A DNA stretch of 64,000 bases from Paragyromitra xinjiangensis (lineage: Eukaryota; Ascomycota; Pezizomycetes; Pezizales; Discinaceae). Where the stretch lies: contig JBCAMK010000009.1 in assembly GCA_038503065.1 (NCBI GenBank), forward strand, positions 1,054,001 to 1,118,000. The letters run 5' to 3'. This document shows positions 26,122 through 38,163 of this stretch, piece after piece. The position numbers were made by a program, and so were the translations under genes. Every line of letters begins with the position of its first letter. Position 1 is the first letter of the stretch. Under the pieces are notes generated by a model, which was not told the origin of the DNA, made no database searches, and saw only the letters and a program-made list of their open reading frames with translations.

Positions 26122-27573
26122 AGTGATGGATATGCAACGAAGTATTTATACCTCGATGACCTGGAGATGGAATTCTTCCAAGACCTTGTTTTTCGCCTCG
26201 TAATTGCTCTTTTGCTTCTTTCTTTCGATGAGCCAAACAGTTGCACGTGGCGCAGCCTTGTGTTGGTTTCCCTTCAACTACCTAGTAACTTGTCAAGAGC
26301 TTGGGAATTGGGCCAAGTGAAACCGGAGCTGAAGCTGGAGGTCAGCATATCCACTGACACGTAGCATCATTACCCACTCGACTGATTCTAATCCCGGGAG
26401 AGAATGGTAGCCCTGGCTACTGGGCTGTAGAGCACAGTAGAGGCGGTTACGTATTTGCTGCGCGGAGTCTCGTCGCGGAGTCTCGTCGCGGAATCGTCCA
26501 AAGATGGGATGGAAGACTTGCAGACGCCACCATGCGAGTGTCATTCGCGGATCTGTCAGGCACCGTGACTTCATAGAGACATGCATCAGATGTCATCGAG
26601 TAGCCCCAGGTCCTAAGTTGCCCTATCACAATGGGAAGTTCTTGCCTCAAGCTTAATGCTCATTCCTATATGCTTTTCTAGACCCCTGTCTTGCCCCTGG
26701 GACGACTGTAGTACTAACATTCGTGTTTAGCCCAAGGAAATATGGTCAAAGAGAATATCTTATCGAAGGGTCTCAGAAAACCATTCAAAACTACACGTAC
26801 TTAATTACTTGACCCAATTCTCACTCTCGCTCTTATGAGATGGTTATTCGTGCCAGGTTTAGATACGATTGTACAAAATTTTGCCCTTCTTTTAAGAAAT
26901 AAACACTTCAATCAAAACATGGACACGAGACTGCTAGTCACTATGTTTGGTCATAGTATTTGTGACTAGCCTAATAATTCCTACTCTATTGATTCGGAGT
27001 ATTTGCTTTTCTCGTCAGAAACATGTGCTTGCAGTTCATATCGTCCTAGGCACATAGCAATCAATAAGGGGCTTAACTAGATTCACGCGTCAGTAAGCGC
27101 GGAGGCAGAATACAGAGAAGGGCAATATTATGAGCATTGAAGGTCTGGTGATGATGAATTGGTGGTTAATAATAAGAGCTTATTATTGATCGTGTGTTGT
27201 TGGGGGTTTCGGAGCCATCCGCTCTGTTTCCCTTGTGACGGGTCAAGTCGACAGGGCAAAGCTTGTGTGCTAGAATGTACTGATGGCTGTGTTGCTTGTG
27301 GAGAAGAATGCACTGCCACCGCGACCACCCGCCACACCGTGGCTGTCCAAACCCCACCCACACAACACCCCACCAAAAAACAGTCCCGCTAGACCTAACC
27401 CTGCAATTTCACTCCCACAATTCGACCGCAACCTCGCAGCCAGCAGCATTACGAGATCCAGGAAAACACCACGACAACTACTACTTTCACGACAGCTGCC
27501 CCGTTCCCCTATCGTCCCGGAGGGATCTCGAATTTCAATCTTCAAATAATCCCGTCCCACGAAATCTACAATC
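26122..27573. promoter_or_regulatory. divergent promoter region, chitinase / uS2
   Basis: No credible exon found on either strand. A perfect 13-base tandem duplication sits near 26462-26487. Open frames at 27128-27650 overlap each other on both strands in Pro/His-rich sequence and lie in the leader of the ribosomal protein gene. Confidence 0.5.
26462..26487. repeat. 13-bp tandem duplication
   Basis: Two adjacent perfect copies of GCGGAGTCTCGTC, followed by a third partial GCGGA. Non-coding context. Confidence 0.8.
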
Positions 27574-28658
27574 ATGTCGGCGGCACGCAGCTCGATTTTT
27601 GATGCTACAACCCAGGACATTGAGATGCTCCTGGCTGCCCAGGCACACATGGGTTCAAAGAATTTGCAAGTGCGTATATATTAGATACGGTGGAAAGATA
27701 AAGAAATGGTGGATATTGGAGGAGCTGGAAGTGCTGATCGGAAATGATAATAGGTTCACATGGACCCATATGTCTGGAAGACAAGGCCAGACGGTGTGAA
27801 CATCATCAACATCGGCAAGACCTGGTTAGTTAAACCTTCTTCCAGCTTCCACAATTTATACTCAGCATTTTCTCGGCAGTCTGTTCGAATATTTTGCGTA
27901 GTGAAAATTTAATCTGACGTTGGCTCGCGGCAATTTCTAGGGAGAAGATTGTTCTCGCTGCCCGAATCATCGCTACTATCGATAACCCCGCCGATATTTG
28001 CGCCGTCTCTGCCCGTCCCTATGGTCAGCGTGCTGTCCTGAAATTTGCCGCCCATACCGGTGCTACTGCCATTGCTGGTCGTTTCACCCCTGGTAACTTC
28101 ACCAATTATATCACCCGTTCGTTCAAGGAACCCCGCCTCATTATCGTCACCGACCCCCGCACCGATGCCCAGGCCATCAAGGAAGCTTCCTACGTTAACA
28201 TTCCCGTTATTGGTCTGTGTGACACCGACTCTCCTACTGAGTTCGTCGATGTTGCTATCCCTACCAACAACAAGGGTCGTAACTCGATCGGTCTCGTCTG
28301 GTGGATGCTTGCCCGTGAGGTTCTTCGTCTCCGTGGAACTATTCCCTCAAGGGAAGCTGAATGGGATGTGATGGTTGATCTTTATTTCTACCGTGATCCT
28401 GAGGCTGAGGAGCAAAAGGCTGTTGAGGAGGCTGAGAAGGTTCCGGGTGCTGAGGAGGTTGTTCCAGAGAGTGGGTTTGCTACTGCCACTGCTGGTGGTG
28501 ATTGGGATGTTGCTGGTGGCCAGTCTGGAACTTTCGTTCCTCCTGAAGCCACCGGCCCGGCGACTGGATGGGATGCGGAGGCTCCTGGTGGTGACTGGGC
28601 TGCGGATGCCGCTGCCGCTGAGCCTGCCGCCTCTGCTGCTGTTACAACTGGATGGTAG
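27574..28658 (+). CDS. RPS0: 40S ribosomal protein S0 (uS2, RPSA family)
   Basis: Structural protein of the small cytosolic ribosomal subunit, needed for late 18S rRNA processing. Three exons (27574-27669, 27754-27824, 27941-28658) give 294 residues. The uS2 core is clear: [77 protein letters not shown] and [20 protein letters not shown]. The C-terminus (from about residue 210) is Glu-rich, then Ala/Gly-rich with repeated GGDW / TGW units, as in eukaryotic RPSA. The ATG context is good, the frame begins right after a C/A-rich leader, and the coding exons use C-ending codons expected of a highly expressed gene. Two introns near the 5' end are normal for fungal ribosomal protein genes. Confidence 0.97.
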
Positions 28659-30012
28659 AAAAGTCGGAGATAATGAGGTTCATTTTTTTTCCTTACGATC
28701 AAATAAAAAAAATTTACAAACCTGGGAATTTCAAAAAATTACAATAGGGCTTTCTTGTTGGAGTTGAGTTCTATTAAAAGTTGTACTGTTCGATGCGAGG
28801 CTATGATCAAGGGGGCCGAGTGATGTTATGATCTTGGGAGCGTGGGATATCTGTATTTGGTACCGAGAAATGATTTTCTTTTGTTTTTTGCCTTTTTTTG
28901 TTCTCAATTGGTCTTATGCAAATAACCGAACTGGATTCTTGGTTCGGATGTTCGGGTTTCTAAGGTATCTCACTGTGTTGGTCCAGTCAAGAAAAGCAAA
29001 AAGGAAGAAAAGGCTGGAACCTCTCTATGCGCATCGCCCTACAGGTTATTAGAACCTGGGAAATAGGTAAGAAACAATTTCACTTGGGCTTATGTGTAGC
29101 CTTGTGGAATGTTAGACATAATAAGCACTGACTCCTTGGGACTGCTATTTGAGCTCGTCGCGCTCCCCACCATCTCTTAGAATTGCAGAAACAGTCAATC
29201 GCTTCTTGTCCTACAACTTAATGGAGAGTACCGGCATATGAGTAAACTTAACCATTCTCACGCTCCCTCACCTCAGGTATCATGTTCTAAAATAGTTCTG
29301 TATGTATGCTAGGACCCGAATTTAGGAGCTGAGTGATGAGATGGGGATGGGGATGTGCTGATCGTGCCTAACTCGCTAGCCCCCGCAATGTGTATCGTGC
29401 AATACTTAAGATTTTACCCACGTGAGGCCCACCGCTGCTTGGATGCTCTGCCTTCTGAATCTGGCTATCAGTTGGGAAGGGAAGCGAGGCTGCCCGCACA
29501 GACATCTCATCGACGAATCACAGACGCGATGAGGGCAGAGGAGAAAAAACTCCTATTGTCGTTTTTGGCAAGGGGACCGGGTCATACCAAAAAAAGTTTC
29601 GAGCAGGTGCGCGTTGCTGATCCAGGAATACCGGCACGTATCCACCAGTCAATTCCGATTCTCTGCTTCTAGAGAGGCATGTATGTAGCCTCTCTTGAGC
29701 GAGGATGCATGCATGGGCGCGAGAAGAAGTGGCGGTGAGATGACAAGAAACTGTGCGTTGTCTGTGGCGCAAAAGTAGCAGGGGTTCCGCACACCTATTA
29801 TTCCTACCTTCGACCGCCAATTCGAAGCTCGGGCCTTACCCCCAACCAAGCAAGCTGCTGCCCGCCTGTCATTCACTACTACCCCTCCGAAGAACGCAAT
29901 TCCAGCTCTGGGTCTTTCCCCAAAAAATAAAAATAAACGGTAACCAGAATCAGATTGGAGCCCCGCGCCCACGGCTTTCACGATAGGATTCCAATCGCGC
30001 TCTCGAGATGAA
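28659..30012. other. intergenic
   Basis: 3' flank of the uS2 gene and 5' flank of the DENN gene. The open frames at 29355-29672 (+) and 29518-30098 (-) have no family resemblance, and the latter runs antisense across the DENN start. Nothing else seen. Confidence 0.55.
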
Positions 30013-32226
30013 ATGGCCGGCGGAGACGGCTCAGATGGTAACGGTGACGATTCGTCATCATCGTCATCGTCATCCTGGACTGCAGCCCTGTATGCCAACG
30101 AGATAAAGGACTACCCATTTTCTCTGGAGGCTCTGCGGAAATGGATGATCGCTTTGTGAGTCCAACCGGGGATTCTTCTGATCCCGTGAAGCTAACGGAT
30201 TGGTGGATGCAGTGTTGTTTGCGACTTCAATGTCGACATTGGTGAGTAGACTCGCAATGGATAGATAGCATTAGGAAGCAGAACTCATGGGAATATATGA
30301 ACGCGTTGCAGGCGTCGAAGTAGAATATATGTTTCCCTCCACTCAATTCTCTCCGGCAGATCTTCAGACAATTTGTTTTAGCAGGTCCGTGATTTTTCAA
30401 CAATTTCTGTCACGAGTTTATCGTGTTTACTTTTTTTGCCTATTACTTGTTTACTGATATCTACCGCAGCTTCCCCGAGCGTGTAAACTCGGACATGATC
30501 GAAGATTCGGCTTTCCACTTCAAATTCCGTCACTCATCTCCTGAAGTTCCCTGCGAACCCACAGACGATGACCCTGGTTACTGGTACGGATTTTGTCTGT
30601 TCCGCCAACAGCGTGATACTTCTGTTAAGCGAAATTATCGTCAAAAGTCACTGGTGCTCATCTCTCAGCATGATTTCGCCCCATTGTTTGCGCACCTGGT
30701 CAAGACGATCTCAACATTAGACTTTTCCGTGAGCCCTACGCTTATAGAATCTGCATGTTCGAACATTGCTGCCTGGGCGGAGCCAGAGGTTGGGTTACAG
30801 GAATTGCCCTTCTTGGGCTCTTTGTTAGATGTTCATATGTGCGTTATTTTGATTTTTAGTAATTTTTCTAGTTTTCTAGGTTGTTCTAACCTGAGATTTG
30901 TAGACCACCTCATCCTTCGTTTCCTCTACAAGGGCGTGTCACCGCAAGCCCTTCAAAGGTGGATATCAGGGCCGAATATAAAGAAATTCATACATCTGAG
31001 CCCCTTGGGTCTTGGGCGAGACTTGCACAGCTTTTGACATCAATTTCAGAATTATATATCATATTTGAGCGGGTATGTTTATCTCTATTTTGATACACTC
31101 CCCATTTTTGTCTTGGTTATTACCTAGTAGGGCTACTTTACTAACGAATTTGATGAAATAAAGGTTTTGCTTTCTGAGCCATTGGTGATATTAGCAGATG
31201 ATCCAAGGACATGCAGTGAATTTGTGTCTGCCGCCATTGACTTGATTCGCCCAGTAAGCTTTGTGCATATGAACTGTTAATGGTATAGCTTTACTAATCT
31301 TGCGTAAAGATACCATTTGGGGGCGATTGCCGGCCATATCTCACTATGCAGTCGGATTTCTTTCTAAATGGGCATGAAGGAGTGAGTTTTCTAGTTCTGG
31401 CCACAGTCGCATTTTCAGCTAACAGTTTCCTTTTGCGGATCAAGATCCCTTTCCGTCACTACCTGATAGGAATCACGAATCCGTTTTTCTTGAAAAGGGT
31501 ATTGTCGCAAGGGAAGGACAATACATGTATTTCTCCTCATGTTGTTTATCTGGCGGGTCCAGAAGTAAAGTATGTCTGCTGCTCCTGCGCTGTACCTGAA
31601 ATCTTGCTAACAGTTTCAGACGAAAACACCACAATTTTTATTCATCTAATACGGAGCGAGATTTTTCGAATAACTTTATCACTAATGATATGAAGGGATC
31701 TCTTGCTAAAGATTTAGCGTTTTTGAGGAAATTGGAGCACTATTTAAAAGAGGCTGAAACATCGCGTGAGTTGCTGTCTTGGATTTCGTCGATTTATTTT
31801 ATCTAACTTTCTTCTGTCTATGCAGCACAAGAGGTTGGGCGTTTTGTCCGGCGGCATTTTGCTCTCCTATCAGCATTATTCTTAGCACCTTTAAACCGAT
31901 ACCTTGCAACTCTAACTACAGTCTCGCCAAATTCAAAGATGATCGATATCGCAAACTTTTCAGAAGACGACTTCCTGGCCAGTCTCTCTAAGTACGGGTG
32001 CCAAGTGCAGTTCAAGGGCAAGACGAGTTTCCACCGACACAGGGCTGCTGAGTCCTTCTATCGCAGGTTCTGTAGGAGCCCTGGTTTCTTCAGGTGGCTG
32101 CAAATGAAGATGAGACTACAGATGGCGGATGGAGACGGTAGCGGCAGCGGCAGCGGCAGCGGCAGTGGCAGTGGCAGTGACTCGCCAGCGAGCGGGTTCA
32201 GAGAAAAGATCGAGAATAGCGGTTAG
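30013..32226 (+). CDS. DENN-domain protein of the DENND6 type
   Basis: Putative Rab guanine-nucleotide exchange factor in membrane traffic (animal DENND6 acts on Rab14; transfer of that role to fungi is inference). Ten exons (30013-30155, 30213-30241, 30312-30384, 30470-30838, 30904-31072, 31164-31253, 31310-31381, 31445-31569, 31620-31765, 31826-32226) close at 538 residues. Diagnostic blocks in order: VVCDFNVDIGVEVEYMFP, ICFSSFPERVNSDM, FHFKFRHSS, GYWYGFCLFRQQRD, KRNYRQKSLVLISQHDF (uDENN and start of cDENN), ERVLLSEPLVILADDP, DCRPYLTMQS, and HYLIGITNPFFLKRVLSQ (dDENN). The C-terminus after MRLQMADGD is a Gly-Ser dipeptide repeat. The start at 30013 gives an acidic Ser-rich head; an out-of-frame ATG sits five bases upstream. 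Confidence 0.85.
32137..32178 (+). repeat. GGCAGC/GGCAGT hexamer repeat, 7 units (coding)
   Basis: Seven tandem hexamers encode a (Gly-Ser)7 tract near the C-terminus of the DENND6-like protein. The 3' units carry AGT instead of AGC, showing partial decay of the array. Length variation would stay in frame. Confidence 0.9.
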
Positions 32227-32636
32227 TAATAAGTGTATTTGGGATATTGGTTTAGTACATGTCTCCCACGGGTTGGAGGAGTTCAAAAAAGGGGTTTCAG
32301 TTCTGTAGGAGTTATTTGTGTAACATTCAATATACCAAAAAATTTATTAGTTTTCCGTGACCGTTACAACAGGGTTGCGTGACGTTACAAGACAAATGGA
32401 AGTACCTACTCCGTGGGGAAAAGTTTAATTTACCCCCACGTTGGGTGATAAGTTAATAAGATGTCGGCACGTGATTTTATGTCACCTTGCATCCGGTATC
32501 CGATCTTCAACTCCAAGTCTTCACTTACTAGCATGCACTAGAGATCGCTTTTCCTTCTACTCCCTCTCCGCTCCAACCCAACATCATTTCTCCTATTCGA
32601 TAGCCAGGTCCAGCCTGCGCATATGAGCCAAAGGAA
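32227..32636. other. short intergenic spacer
   Basis: About 410 bases between the DENND6-like stop and the J-protein start, both on the + strand. No exon seen; it contains the 3' flank of one gene and the promoter of the next. Confidence 0.65.
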
Positions 32637-33533
32637 ATGCTCGCGAGCAGACGCTCTGCCAATTGTGCACTTTCATCATTTCCACCACACATCCTTGCGC
32701 CCACCAGCATCTCCCAGTGCCGCAGCTATGCCACCGAAGCCAAATTGAGTCCTAACGAGGACCACACCTGGTGGCCACCACACCCGCGACCCACACCCCA
32801 CCAGATCTTCCGCTATAGCCAGCACACCCCATACACCAAAAGCAGGTACTACCAACTCGTGAAACTGTACCATCCCGACCATGCCCACCACCAAAAGCTC
32901 CAAATCAACGAGGCAGTCAGAGTAGAGCGCTTCCGCCTTGTCGTCGCCGCAAATGCAATCCTTTCTGATCCAGCTAAAAGGGCTGCGTACGATCGTTACG
33001 GCCTTGGCTGGAACGTCCCCGCCGCACCAGCCCTCGATAGTCCAGTTTCAAAATGGTGGGCTGAAAGGGAAGGGCATGGGCCTTCTGGGTTTGGGAATGG
33101 CTATTATGGAAAGGGCGGCTATAACGACCCTAGCAGGAATGCAACGTGGGAGGATTGGGAAAAATACTATCAGCGGAAGGCGGCGGCAGAAGCTGCAGCT
33201 CGTGGTGAATCGAGCGGTAATGGGAAGCAGTATCATCAAGAAACACTGTACACCTCCAACAAAGCCTTCATAACTATCGTGGCGTTCTTAGCCTCGCTAG
33301 GTGGGTTGGCGAATATCAGTCGCGCGAACACCAATGGCCAAAAGTTCCTAGATGAGACGGATAATAGGTCTGCGCAGATAAGCAGAGAACTGCAGAAGAG
33401 GCGAAAAGAAGCGATTGCCCTAGGAAGCAAAGATGAGCGCATACAGGCATTTCTTAAGTCGAGGGATCCGGTGGGGTATGGCTTACTTGATGGAGAGAGG
33501 GCGGGGAAGATTTTACCGCCAGGAGAGAGATAG
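32637..33533 (+). CDS. mitochondrial J-domain (DnaJ-like) protein
   Basis: Single-exon gene, 298 residues. The N-terminus (MLASRRSANCALSSFPPHIL, then QCRSYATEA) looks like a mitochondrial presequence, with a likely cleavage near residue 30. The J-domain (about 52-122) carries YYQLVKLYHPDHAHH with the invariant HPD at 79-81, then RFRLVVAANAILSDPAKRAA and YDRYGLGW. The HPD loop is preceded by a slightly divergent helix II. A Gly/Tyr-rich middle follows, and one hydrophobic segment at about 210-230 (AFITIVAFLASLGGLANI) suggests anchoring in the inner membrane. The tail is charged. J-proteins stimulate Hsp70 ATPase; the specific client is unknown. Among yeast proteins it most resembles small membrane-anchored mitochondrial J-proteins of uncertain role. 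Confidence 0.85.
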   Translation: MLASRRSANCALSSFPPHILAPTSISQCRSYATEAKLSPNEDHTWWPPHPRPTPHQIFRYSQHTPYTKSRYYQLVKLYHPDHAHHQKLQINEAVRVERFRLVVAANAILSDPAKRAAYDRYGLGWNVPAAPALDSPVSKWWAEREGHGPSGFGNGYYGKGGYNDPSRNATWEDWEKYYQRKAAAEAAARGESSGNGKQYHQETLYTSNKAFITIVAFLASLGGLANISRANTNGQKFLDETDNRSAQISRELQKRRKEAIALGSKDERIQAFLKSRDPVGYGLLDGERAGKILPPGER

Positions 33534-34199
33534 TATAACGAGAGAAAGCCACAGCCTTGTCGCTGAGACGTTGGTGGAGTCCATTAAACTTGCAATTTTT
33601 GAGCTCCCATTTCGTTCTTGGTCTTCCTCGTTTCTGTTTCCTATATCTTGTTCATTCGTGTGAAGGGTGAGGTTTTTTTATCAGGCGTTAGGGAAATACT
33701 AGGAATGATATTATTTTTGCTGTATAAATAGTCTTTCCCCCCGCTCATAGCCCACTCTTTAGTGTAAGTGGGGTAGTATTTACCAGGCACTTTTGTACAC
33801 CAGACCTAAATAACACAAGCTGGTATGTTTACCCAGTACCTGGCCGCTGTATGCTCATTAACGGGGTAGCAGGTAGAAAAGCTGCCGGTTTCTGGCTCAG
33901 GGGAGCCAATCCTAGGCGTGCAAAGGTCATTCCTGGAAGCCTATCTCCTATTTAATCCTAGGTTACACAGGAGTTTTCTGTCTTTTCCTGTGAAAGGAAG
34001 CAAACTGTCCCCGCAGACCAACCTCTCCTTTATATCCACGCTCTTGGGAATGATTATTATGGTTCCTGGCTACGAGCCCGTAGATATTCCTGTGCTCTCT
34101 AAGCTTCATTTTCTTCCTCAACGACAACTTTAACGGCGCTACAACGATTCTTGCCTAAGCCAGGGGAGCCATCATTTTCTTTGTCTGGGGTAACGCGAA
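33534..34199. other. 3' flank and degraded sequence
   Basis: AT-rich spacer without a credible gene. Stretches near 33900-34130 read as a short open frame (+) with no family resemblance. Confidence 0.5.
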
Positions 34200-34680
34200 C
34201 TTCTTACCTACTGAGTTTCTCAACAGCCTTCTTAAGGGCTGTTTTCATGTCTGCCTGCACTGCACGGCTCTAGTAGAGGACCTCGAATAGTACCTATAGG
34301 TGTATCAGCGGAAAGAAAGAAGATAAACGAACTCTCAAGGACATCCTCCTCTAAGCATGACACCAACTATCTATCTCACCCAAGAGTTTGTTTCCTTTCT
34401 TATCTCCTTTAGTTCCTGTTTTAGCTTGGAGACCATCGATGGACCCCTTTAGATGACAGAGCTTTTCTGGTACACGATTATACAGCGCTTCTAGACTACA
34501 TCTAATAATCTGCTGATTTGAACTTAGCTAAAGCTCTCTAGAAAATACCGTAATCTGCCTAAAGAGCTCAATTTCAAGAATGCTCGCACTCTCTGGATTA
34601 GCATTTACCCTGCTGCTTCTCTCGTCATCCTTACTTTGGCTAGAATCTTCATCCTGTTTCACCATAGAGAAGTCTAAGTT
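34200..34680 (-). pseudogene. decayed ORF relic, coiled-coil-like, possibly element-derived
   Basis: Reading the - strand from about 34680 gives a charged, helix-prone sequence (VKQDEDSSQSKDDERSSRVN, then SASILEIELFRQITVFSREL) that continues past an in-frame TAG (LSSNQQIIRCSLEALYNRV, KLCHLKGSIDGLQAKTGTK) to further stops. A later segment MKTALKKAVEKLSR follows. Coding-like composition with several stops points to a dead gene. I do not recognise the family; a gag-like or element-encoded coiled-coil protein is a guess. Confidence 0.35.
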
Positions 34681-34844
34681 AGCTGTATTTAAAATTCTCG
34701 AGGGAATTCCAATCAGAGGGTTAAAGTCTTAGTGAAGCGGATCGCTTTATTTGGGGTGAGGGAGTCTTGTTTGTGGTTTGCTCGATGGATGTTCTGGGGA
34801 TGTAAAAAGGCCCACCTGTACCGGTACCACCAATATTTTGGTTG

Positions 34845-34851
34845 AAAAAAA
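34845..34851 (-). terminator. Pol III terminator of tRNA-Ala
   Basis: A run of T residues on the - strand immediately downstream of the tRNA 3' end. Confidence 0.75.
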
Positions 34852-34955
34852 TGGACGCACTGGGAATCGAACCCAGGACCGTCTCAAATCACGAAATATT
34901 GCGAATTGCTTCTAATTCATGCGAATGAGACATTATACCCCTAAACCATACGCCC
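34852..34955 (-). tRNA. tRNA-Ala (anticodon CGC) with 32-nt intron
   Basis: On the - strand the gene begins GGGCGTA and ends TGCGTCC plus discriminator A. The acceptor stem pairs fully with wobble, and it includes G3:U70, the alanine identity element. The T arm is perfect (CTGGG, loop TTCGATT, CCCAG). The anticodon stem is TCTCA/TGAGA with loop TTCGCA[intron]T, giving anticodon CGC. The intron sits after position 37, the canonical site, and is about 32 nt. The D arm is GTTTAGGGGTATAAT, with a weak stem. A run of seven T follows the 3' end, a Pol III terminator. The gene stands alone in degraded DNA. Confidence 0.9.
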
Positions 34956-37105
34956 TTGCCGTACAAGCAGTCCTGATTCTATAAAATATGTTGCCACATT
35001 CTCGTTTTCTTAAATACGAAGTATCGTATCCTGTGGTGTCGCGAGATTGTGGCTCGCGAGGTTTCGGTACCACGAGAACTACTCACGAAGTAAGTGGTTA
35101 GGCAAGATCTGGTGAAAAAATCATTTCTATTGGTTTAAGTTAGTCTTGGCAGTCTCGCTTGGCATCTTCTTGATCCCCTTTCAGTACCTCCATAGCACCT
35201 TAAGATATCGATTCTGGATAAGATACTGCCGTTTTCTGGCATCTAGTATGTAAAGTTCTCAAATATAGACTGTTTCGGAGCTTTTTAGTTGGGAAATAGG
35301 AAATTTCCTGTTTGGGCGGCGCAACCCCAAGACGCTGTGCGAGCAACATACGGAAAAGGGTTAGGGTAATTTAATGGAAAATCGCATCATGGCGGCTGGC
35401 TAGATATTTGATATTCCGTTAGTTTTTTCTTCCTCTATTCCATATGAGCTTAGCTCTAGTGTAAGACGCTTCCTGCTTCCTGTAAACTTTACCGCGATAC
35501 TTAATCATTCCAGTCGATAGTACCTTCGACAGCACCTATATGATACTAATGCGTATTATTACGGGGAGAAAAAAAAGAATATACTGCATTATCTAGTTCG
35601 CTTAGAGAGAGGCGTGAAGGGCCCGCAAAAGCAAGCTTCCGCCGAAGGTGTTCTCGGCTAGGAAAGGTGGCAACTCTATGTGACACCATCATACAGTATT
35701 TTTGGGGATCGGATCACTACATTTATATTTTAGAGGCGAGCAAATTTTGCCAGGTTATCATACCAACCAAAACCTACATGTAAGCCTCCTATCAACAGAA
35801 TACCCAGCTCCCCTTCACTGCGCCGCGGATAAAGAATGGATGCCTAGAAAGAAACGAAGATGCGAACAGAGGACGAAGCCAAAACTATGAAGCGTAAACG
35901 GGCTACCATTAAAGAGGTTATAGGACCACCTCGCGCGCTAGCTCTAAAGGCACTAGATAATTCTAGATCTTCAACTCCGGGCCCTAGATATCGATATTCA
36001 CACCACAAAAGCCCTCCTTTCTGGAACAAATTAGGCTTAATTCGAACGCCACTCCGCACCAAAAATCCTAGCCGCAAACTGGGTCTCAAAGGAACTCCCG
36101 TGAAACCCCAGAAACCGAAGGCATTCCTTCCCTTTACTACCCCTTGACCCGGGAGGAGGAAGTTAAAACTAATAATATCGAGCACGAGCAGGCCAGGGGC
36201 TGTATGCTCTACATAACTGCACATATGTACATACTAGTAATTGAAGTCGCTACTATCTGCTAAAAAGATGATGATAACTAACCCCTACTATTCTAGCCAT
36301 CTAACGTTTTTTTACCGTGTAACCGCCCATAATCGAAATTCAGAATGCAGTGAGCCAAAAATGCTATACCATATCATCTCGCCCATAAACTATAAGCCCT
36401 TGTTGTACTACCGGTCCCCTGGCGTGTGGGTTGCGGGTGTGAAAGTGCAACGATTTCCTGATGTCGCTTCTCCCTTCTGCATTCGGGGCATGCTATCTTA
36501 ATCCCATCAATCCCATTAGGTTTATTGGCCCTCGTGCTTCGTGATATATTCTAGGCTTGCTGGTTTATGGCGCAGTAGAGTTTATGTGGTTTTGGAGTCG
36601 TACATACTCGTGCCCTGTTTGATCGCAGCTAGCTGTGGGTTTTAAACCGAGCCGATCCGCCCCTGAGCGGAATATTTGTAGCCAACTTTATCTTATACTA
36701 ATAGGGAATGTCTTTCATTTAGTTTGCTAGGTGGGCTGTTGTGGAATAGGCGAGCGATTCCTACCTTGCTCTCGCGGGAATGCTTAGTAGTGACACAGTG
36801 TCTAAGTCAAGCGAGTGATACACCATGAATCTGCTGGCTAATTTTTCTCACCACCCCTGATGAAGCCTGAATAGCACTTTTTGAATATTAATTTTATAAA
36901 ATTATTCTGGTTTTACAACTATATCCGATTTAATACCATTTAAATATTATTCCGGCAAAGCTCGCGGTTTCTGGCATGACGCACCTACAGCAAATTATAC
37001 CCCAATAGGGGACTGTCTACCGGCAGAGCGTCGAAGCCCCTAAACGACTTTCACTACATTGCAATATAAGATGCCTTGGAACTAGGCGTCTCACTACTGT
37101 AGGTT
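34956..37105. other. degraded AT-rich region
   Basis: No supportable gene. A small open frame at 35860-36147 (+) encodes a very basic peptide (MRTEDEAKTMKRKRATIKEV and on, rich in Lys/Arg/Pro) with no family I recognise; an equally long frame lies antisense. A TACATGTA palindrome is at about 35774. The composition suggests old, decayed repeats. Confidence 0.4.
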
Positions 37106-38163
37106 TCAATATGATGGGCGATAAGAATCGTAGGATCTTGCTCTATTCCCCATATCTCGTTCTCGGGAGTACGGGTCTTTTCTCCATCGCCCTGGAGCTG
37201 CAGTTCGCCCAGTTCGACCTAGGGACGAAGAACCCGCTTCAGACGCCTGCGTATCCTGTGATGCTTCGTTACCATCTTCCTCCTCCACTTCATCACCGCC
37301 ATTTTTAACTTCTAAGTCTCCCCGGTCCGGGAATCTAGTAGGAATAGGTATCGCATACTGTGCAAACGAATCAAAATGCGACAGGTTTGTAAACGGACTA
37401 CGCAGGAATGCGTGTAGCTCGTGCAGGAAGATACGTGCATTCTGACGACCCAGAAAGTCTGTTAACATGTCTTCGGCGGCACCAGACGCACTCTTCAGAT
37501 CTATTGTTTTTAGGATGCCGATGATGTATTCGAGTATGAATTCTGTATTGTTTTCGTTTTGTATCCACTCAAATACCTGTAGCTCTCTGCGGATGAAGTT
37601 TCGTGCTCGTGATTGTAGCTCCGCGTCTCGAAGGAACTGTAGTGGTGTGAAATTCTGGAAACGGGAGATGCGATTGGAGCCAATGTGGTTAGAGCGGAGC
37701 TGGTGCTTGTAGATGAAGCGGCGCCGAAGGATGGCGATGTCTTCGGTTATTGGTTCGGGGGTTCGGGGACGCCGACGGCGGTGGTGGTGGAATGAGCGAT
37801 CACGAAGTGATAGGTATTCTTGGGCGTGGAATGTCGCCGACGATGAGGGTGGAGGCTGAGTAGCTGACCTGGGAGGTTCGACCTTGTGCTGGGAATCCAG
37901 AATCTTAGCAACTGCTCATGAGGGTTTGGAATTCTATACCAACCCACCTGGTTCACTTCCCCCGTAGCCCTATCAACTACATCGATATGTTTGATTGTGG
38001 TATTACAGAGTGGACAAGATTGCCTTACCTCTAGCCAGCTAAGCAGGCAGAGGTAGTCATAGGTATGGTGGCATGGGGAGGCGATTGATTTCTCAGAAAT
38101 GGGCTCGAGGCAAATGACGCAGTTTTCGGCGTCCCGTGAGATCTCCTTGCCTTTATCGCTCAT
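37106..38163 (-). CDS. RING-finger E3 ubiquitin ligase, Topors-like
   Basis: Two exons (38163-37948, 37888-37106) give 332 residues; the 58-nt intron leaves phase 0. The N-terminal RING (residues 15-53) reads C-x2-C-x12-C-x-H-x2-D-x2-C-x10-C-x2-C, from CVICLEPISEKSIASPCHHT through DYLCLLSWLEVRQSCPLC. The fifth zinc ligand position is Asp36 rather than Cys. The second exon has FIYKHQLRSNHIGSNRISRF, NFIRRELQVFEWI, FILEYIIGILKTIDLK and FLGRQNARIFLHELHAFLRS, a conserved helical module that follows the RING in fungal Topors-like proteins. The tail is acidic then Arg/Ser/Gly-rich and ends SYRPSY. It likely works in the nucleus as a ubiquitin (possibly SUMO) ligase; the substrate is unknown. It is shorter than animal Topors. 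Confidence 0.78.

Noticed and set aside
35844..36224. 126-codon - frame and overlapping 95-codon basic + frame
   Set aside because: Opposite-strand overlap, no recognisable domain, located in degraded DNA.
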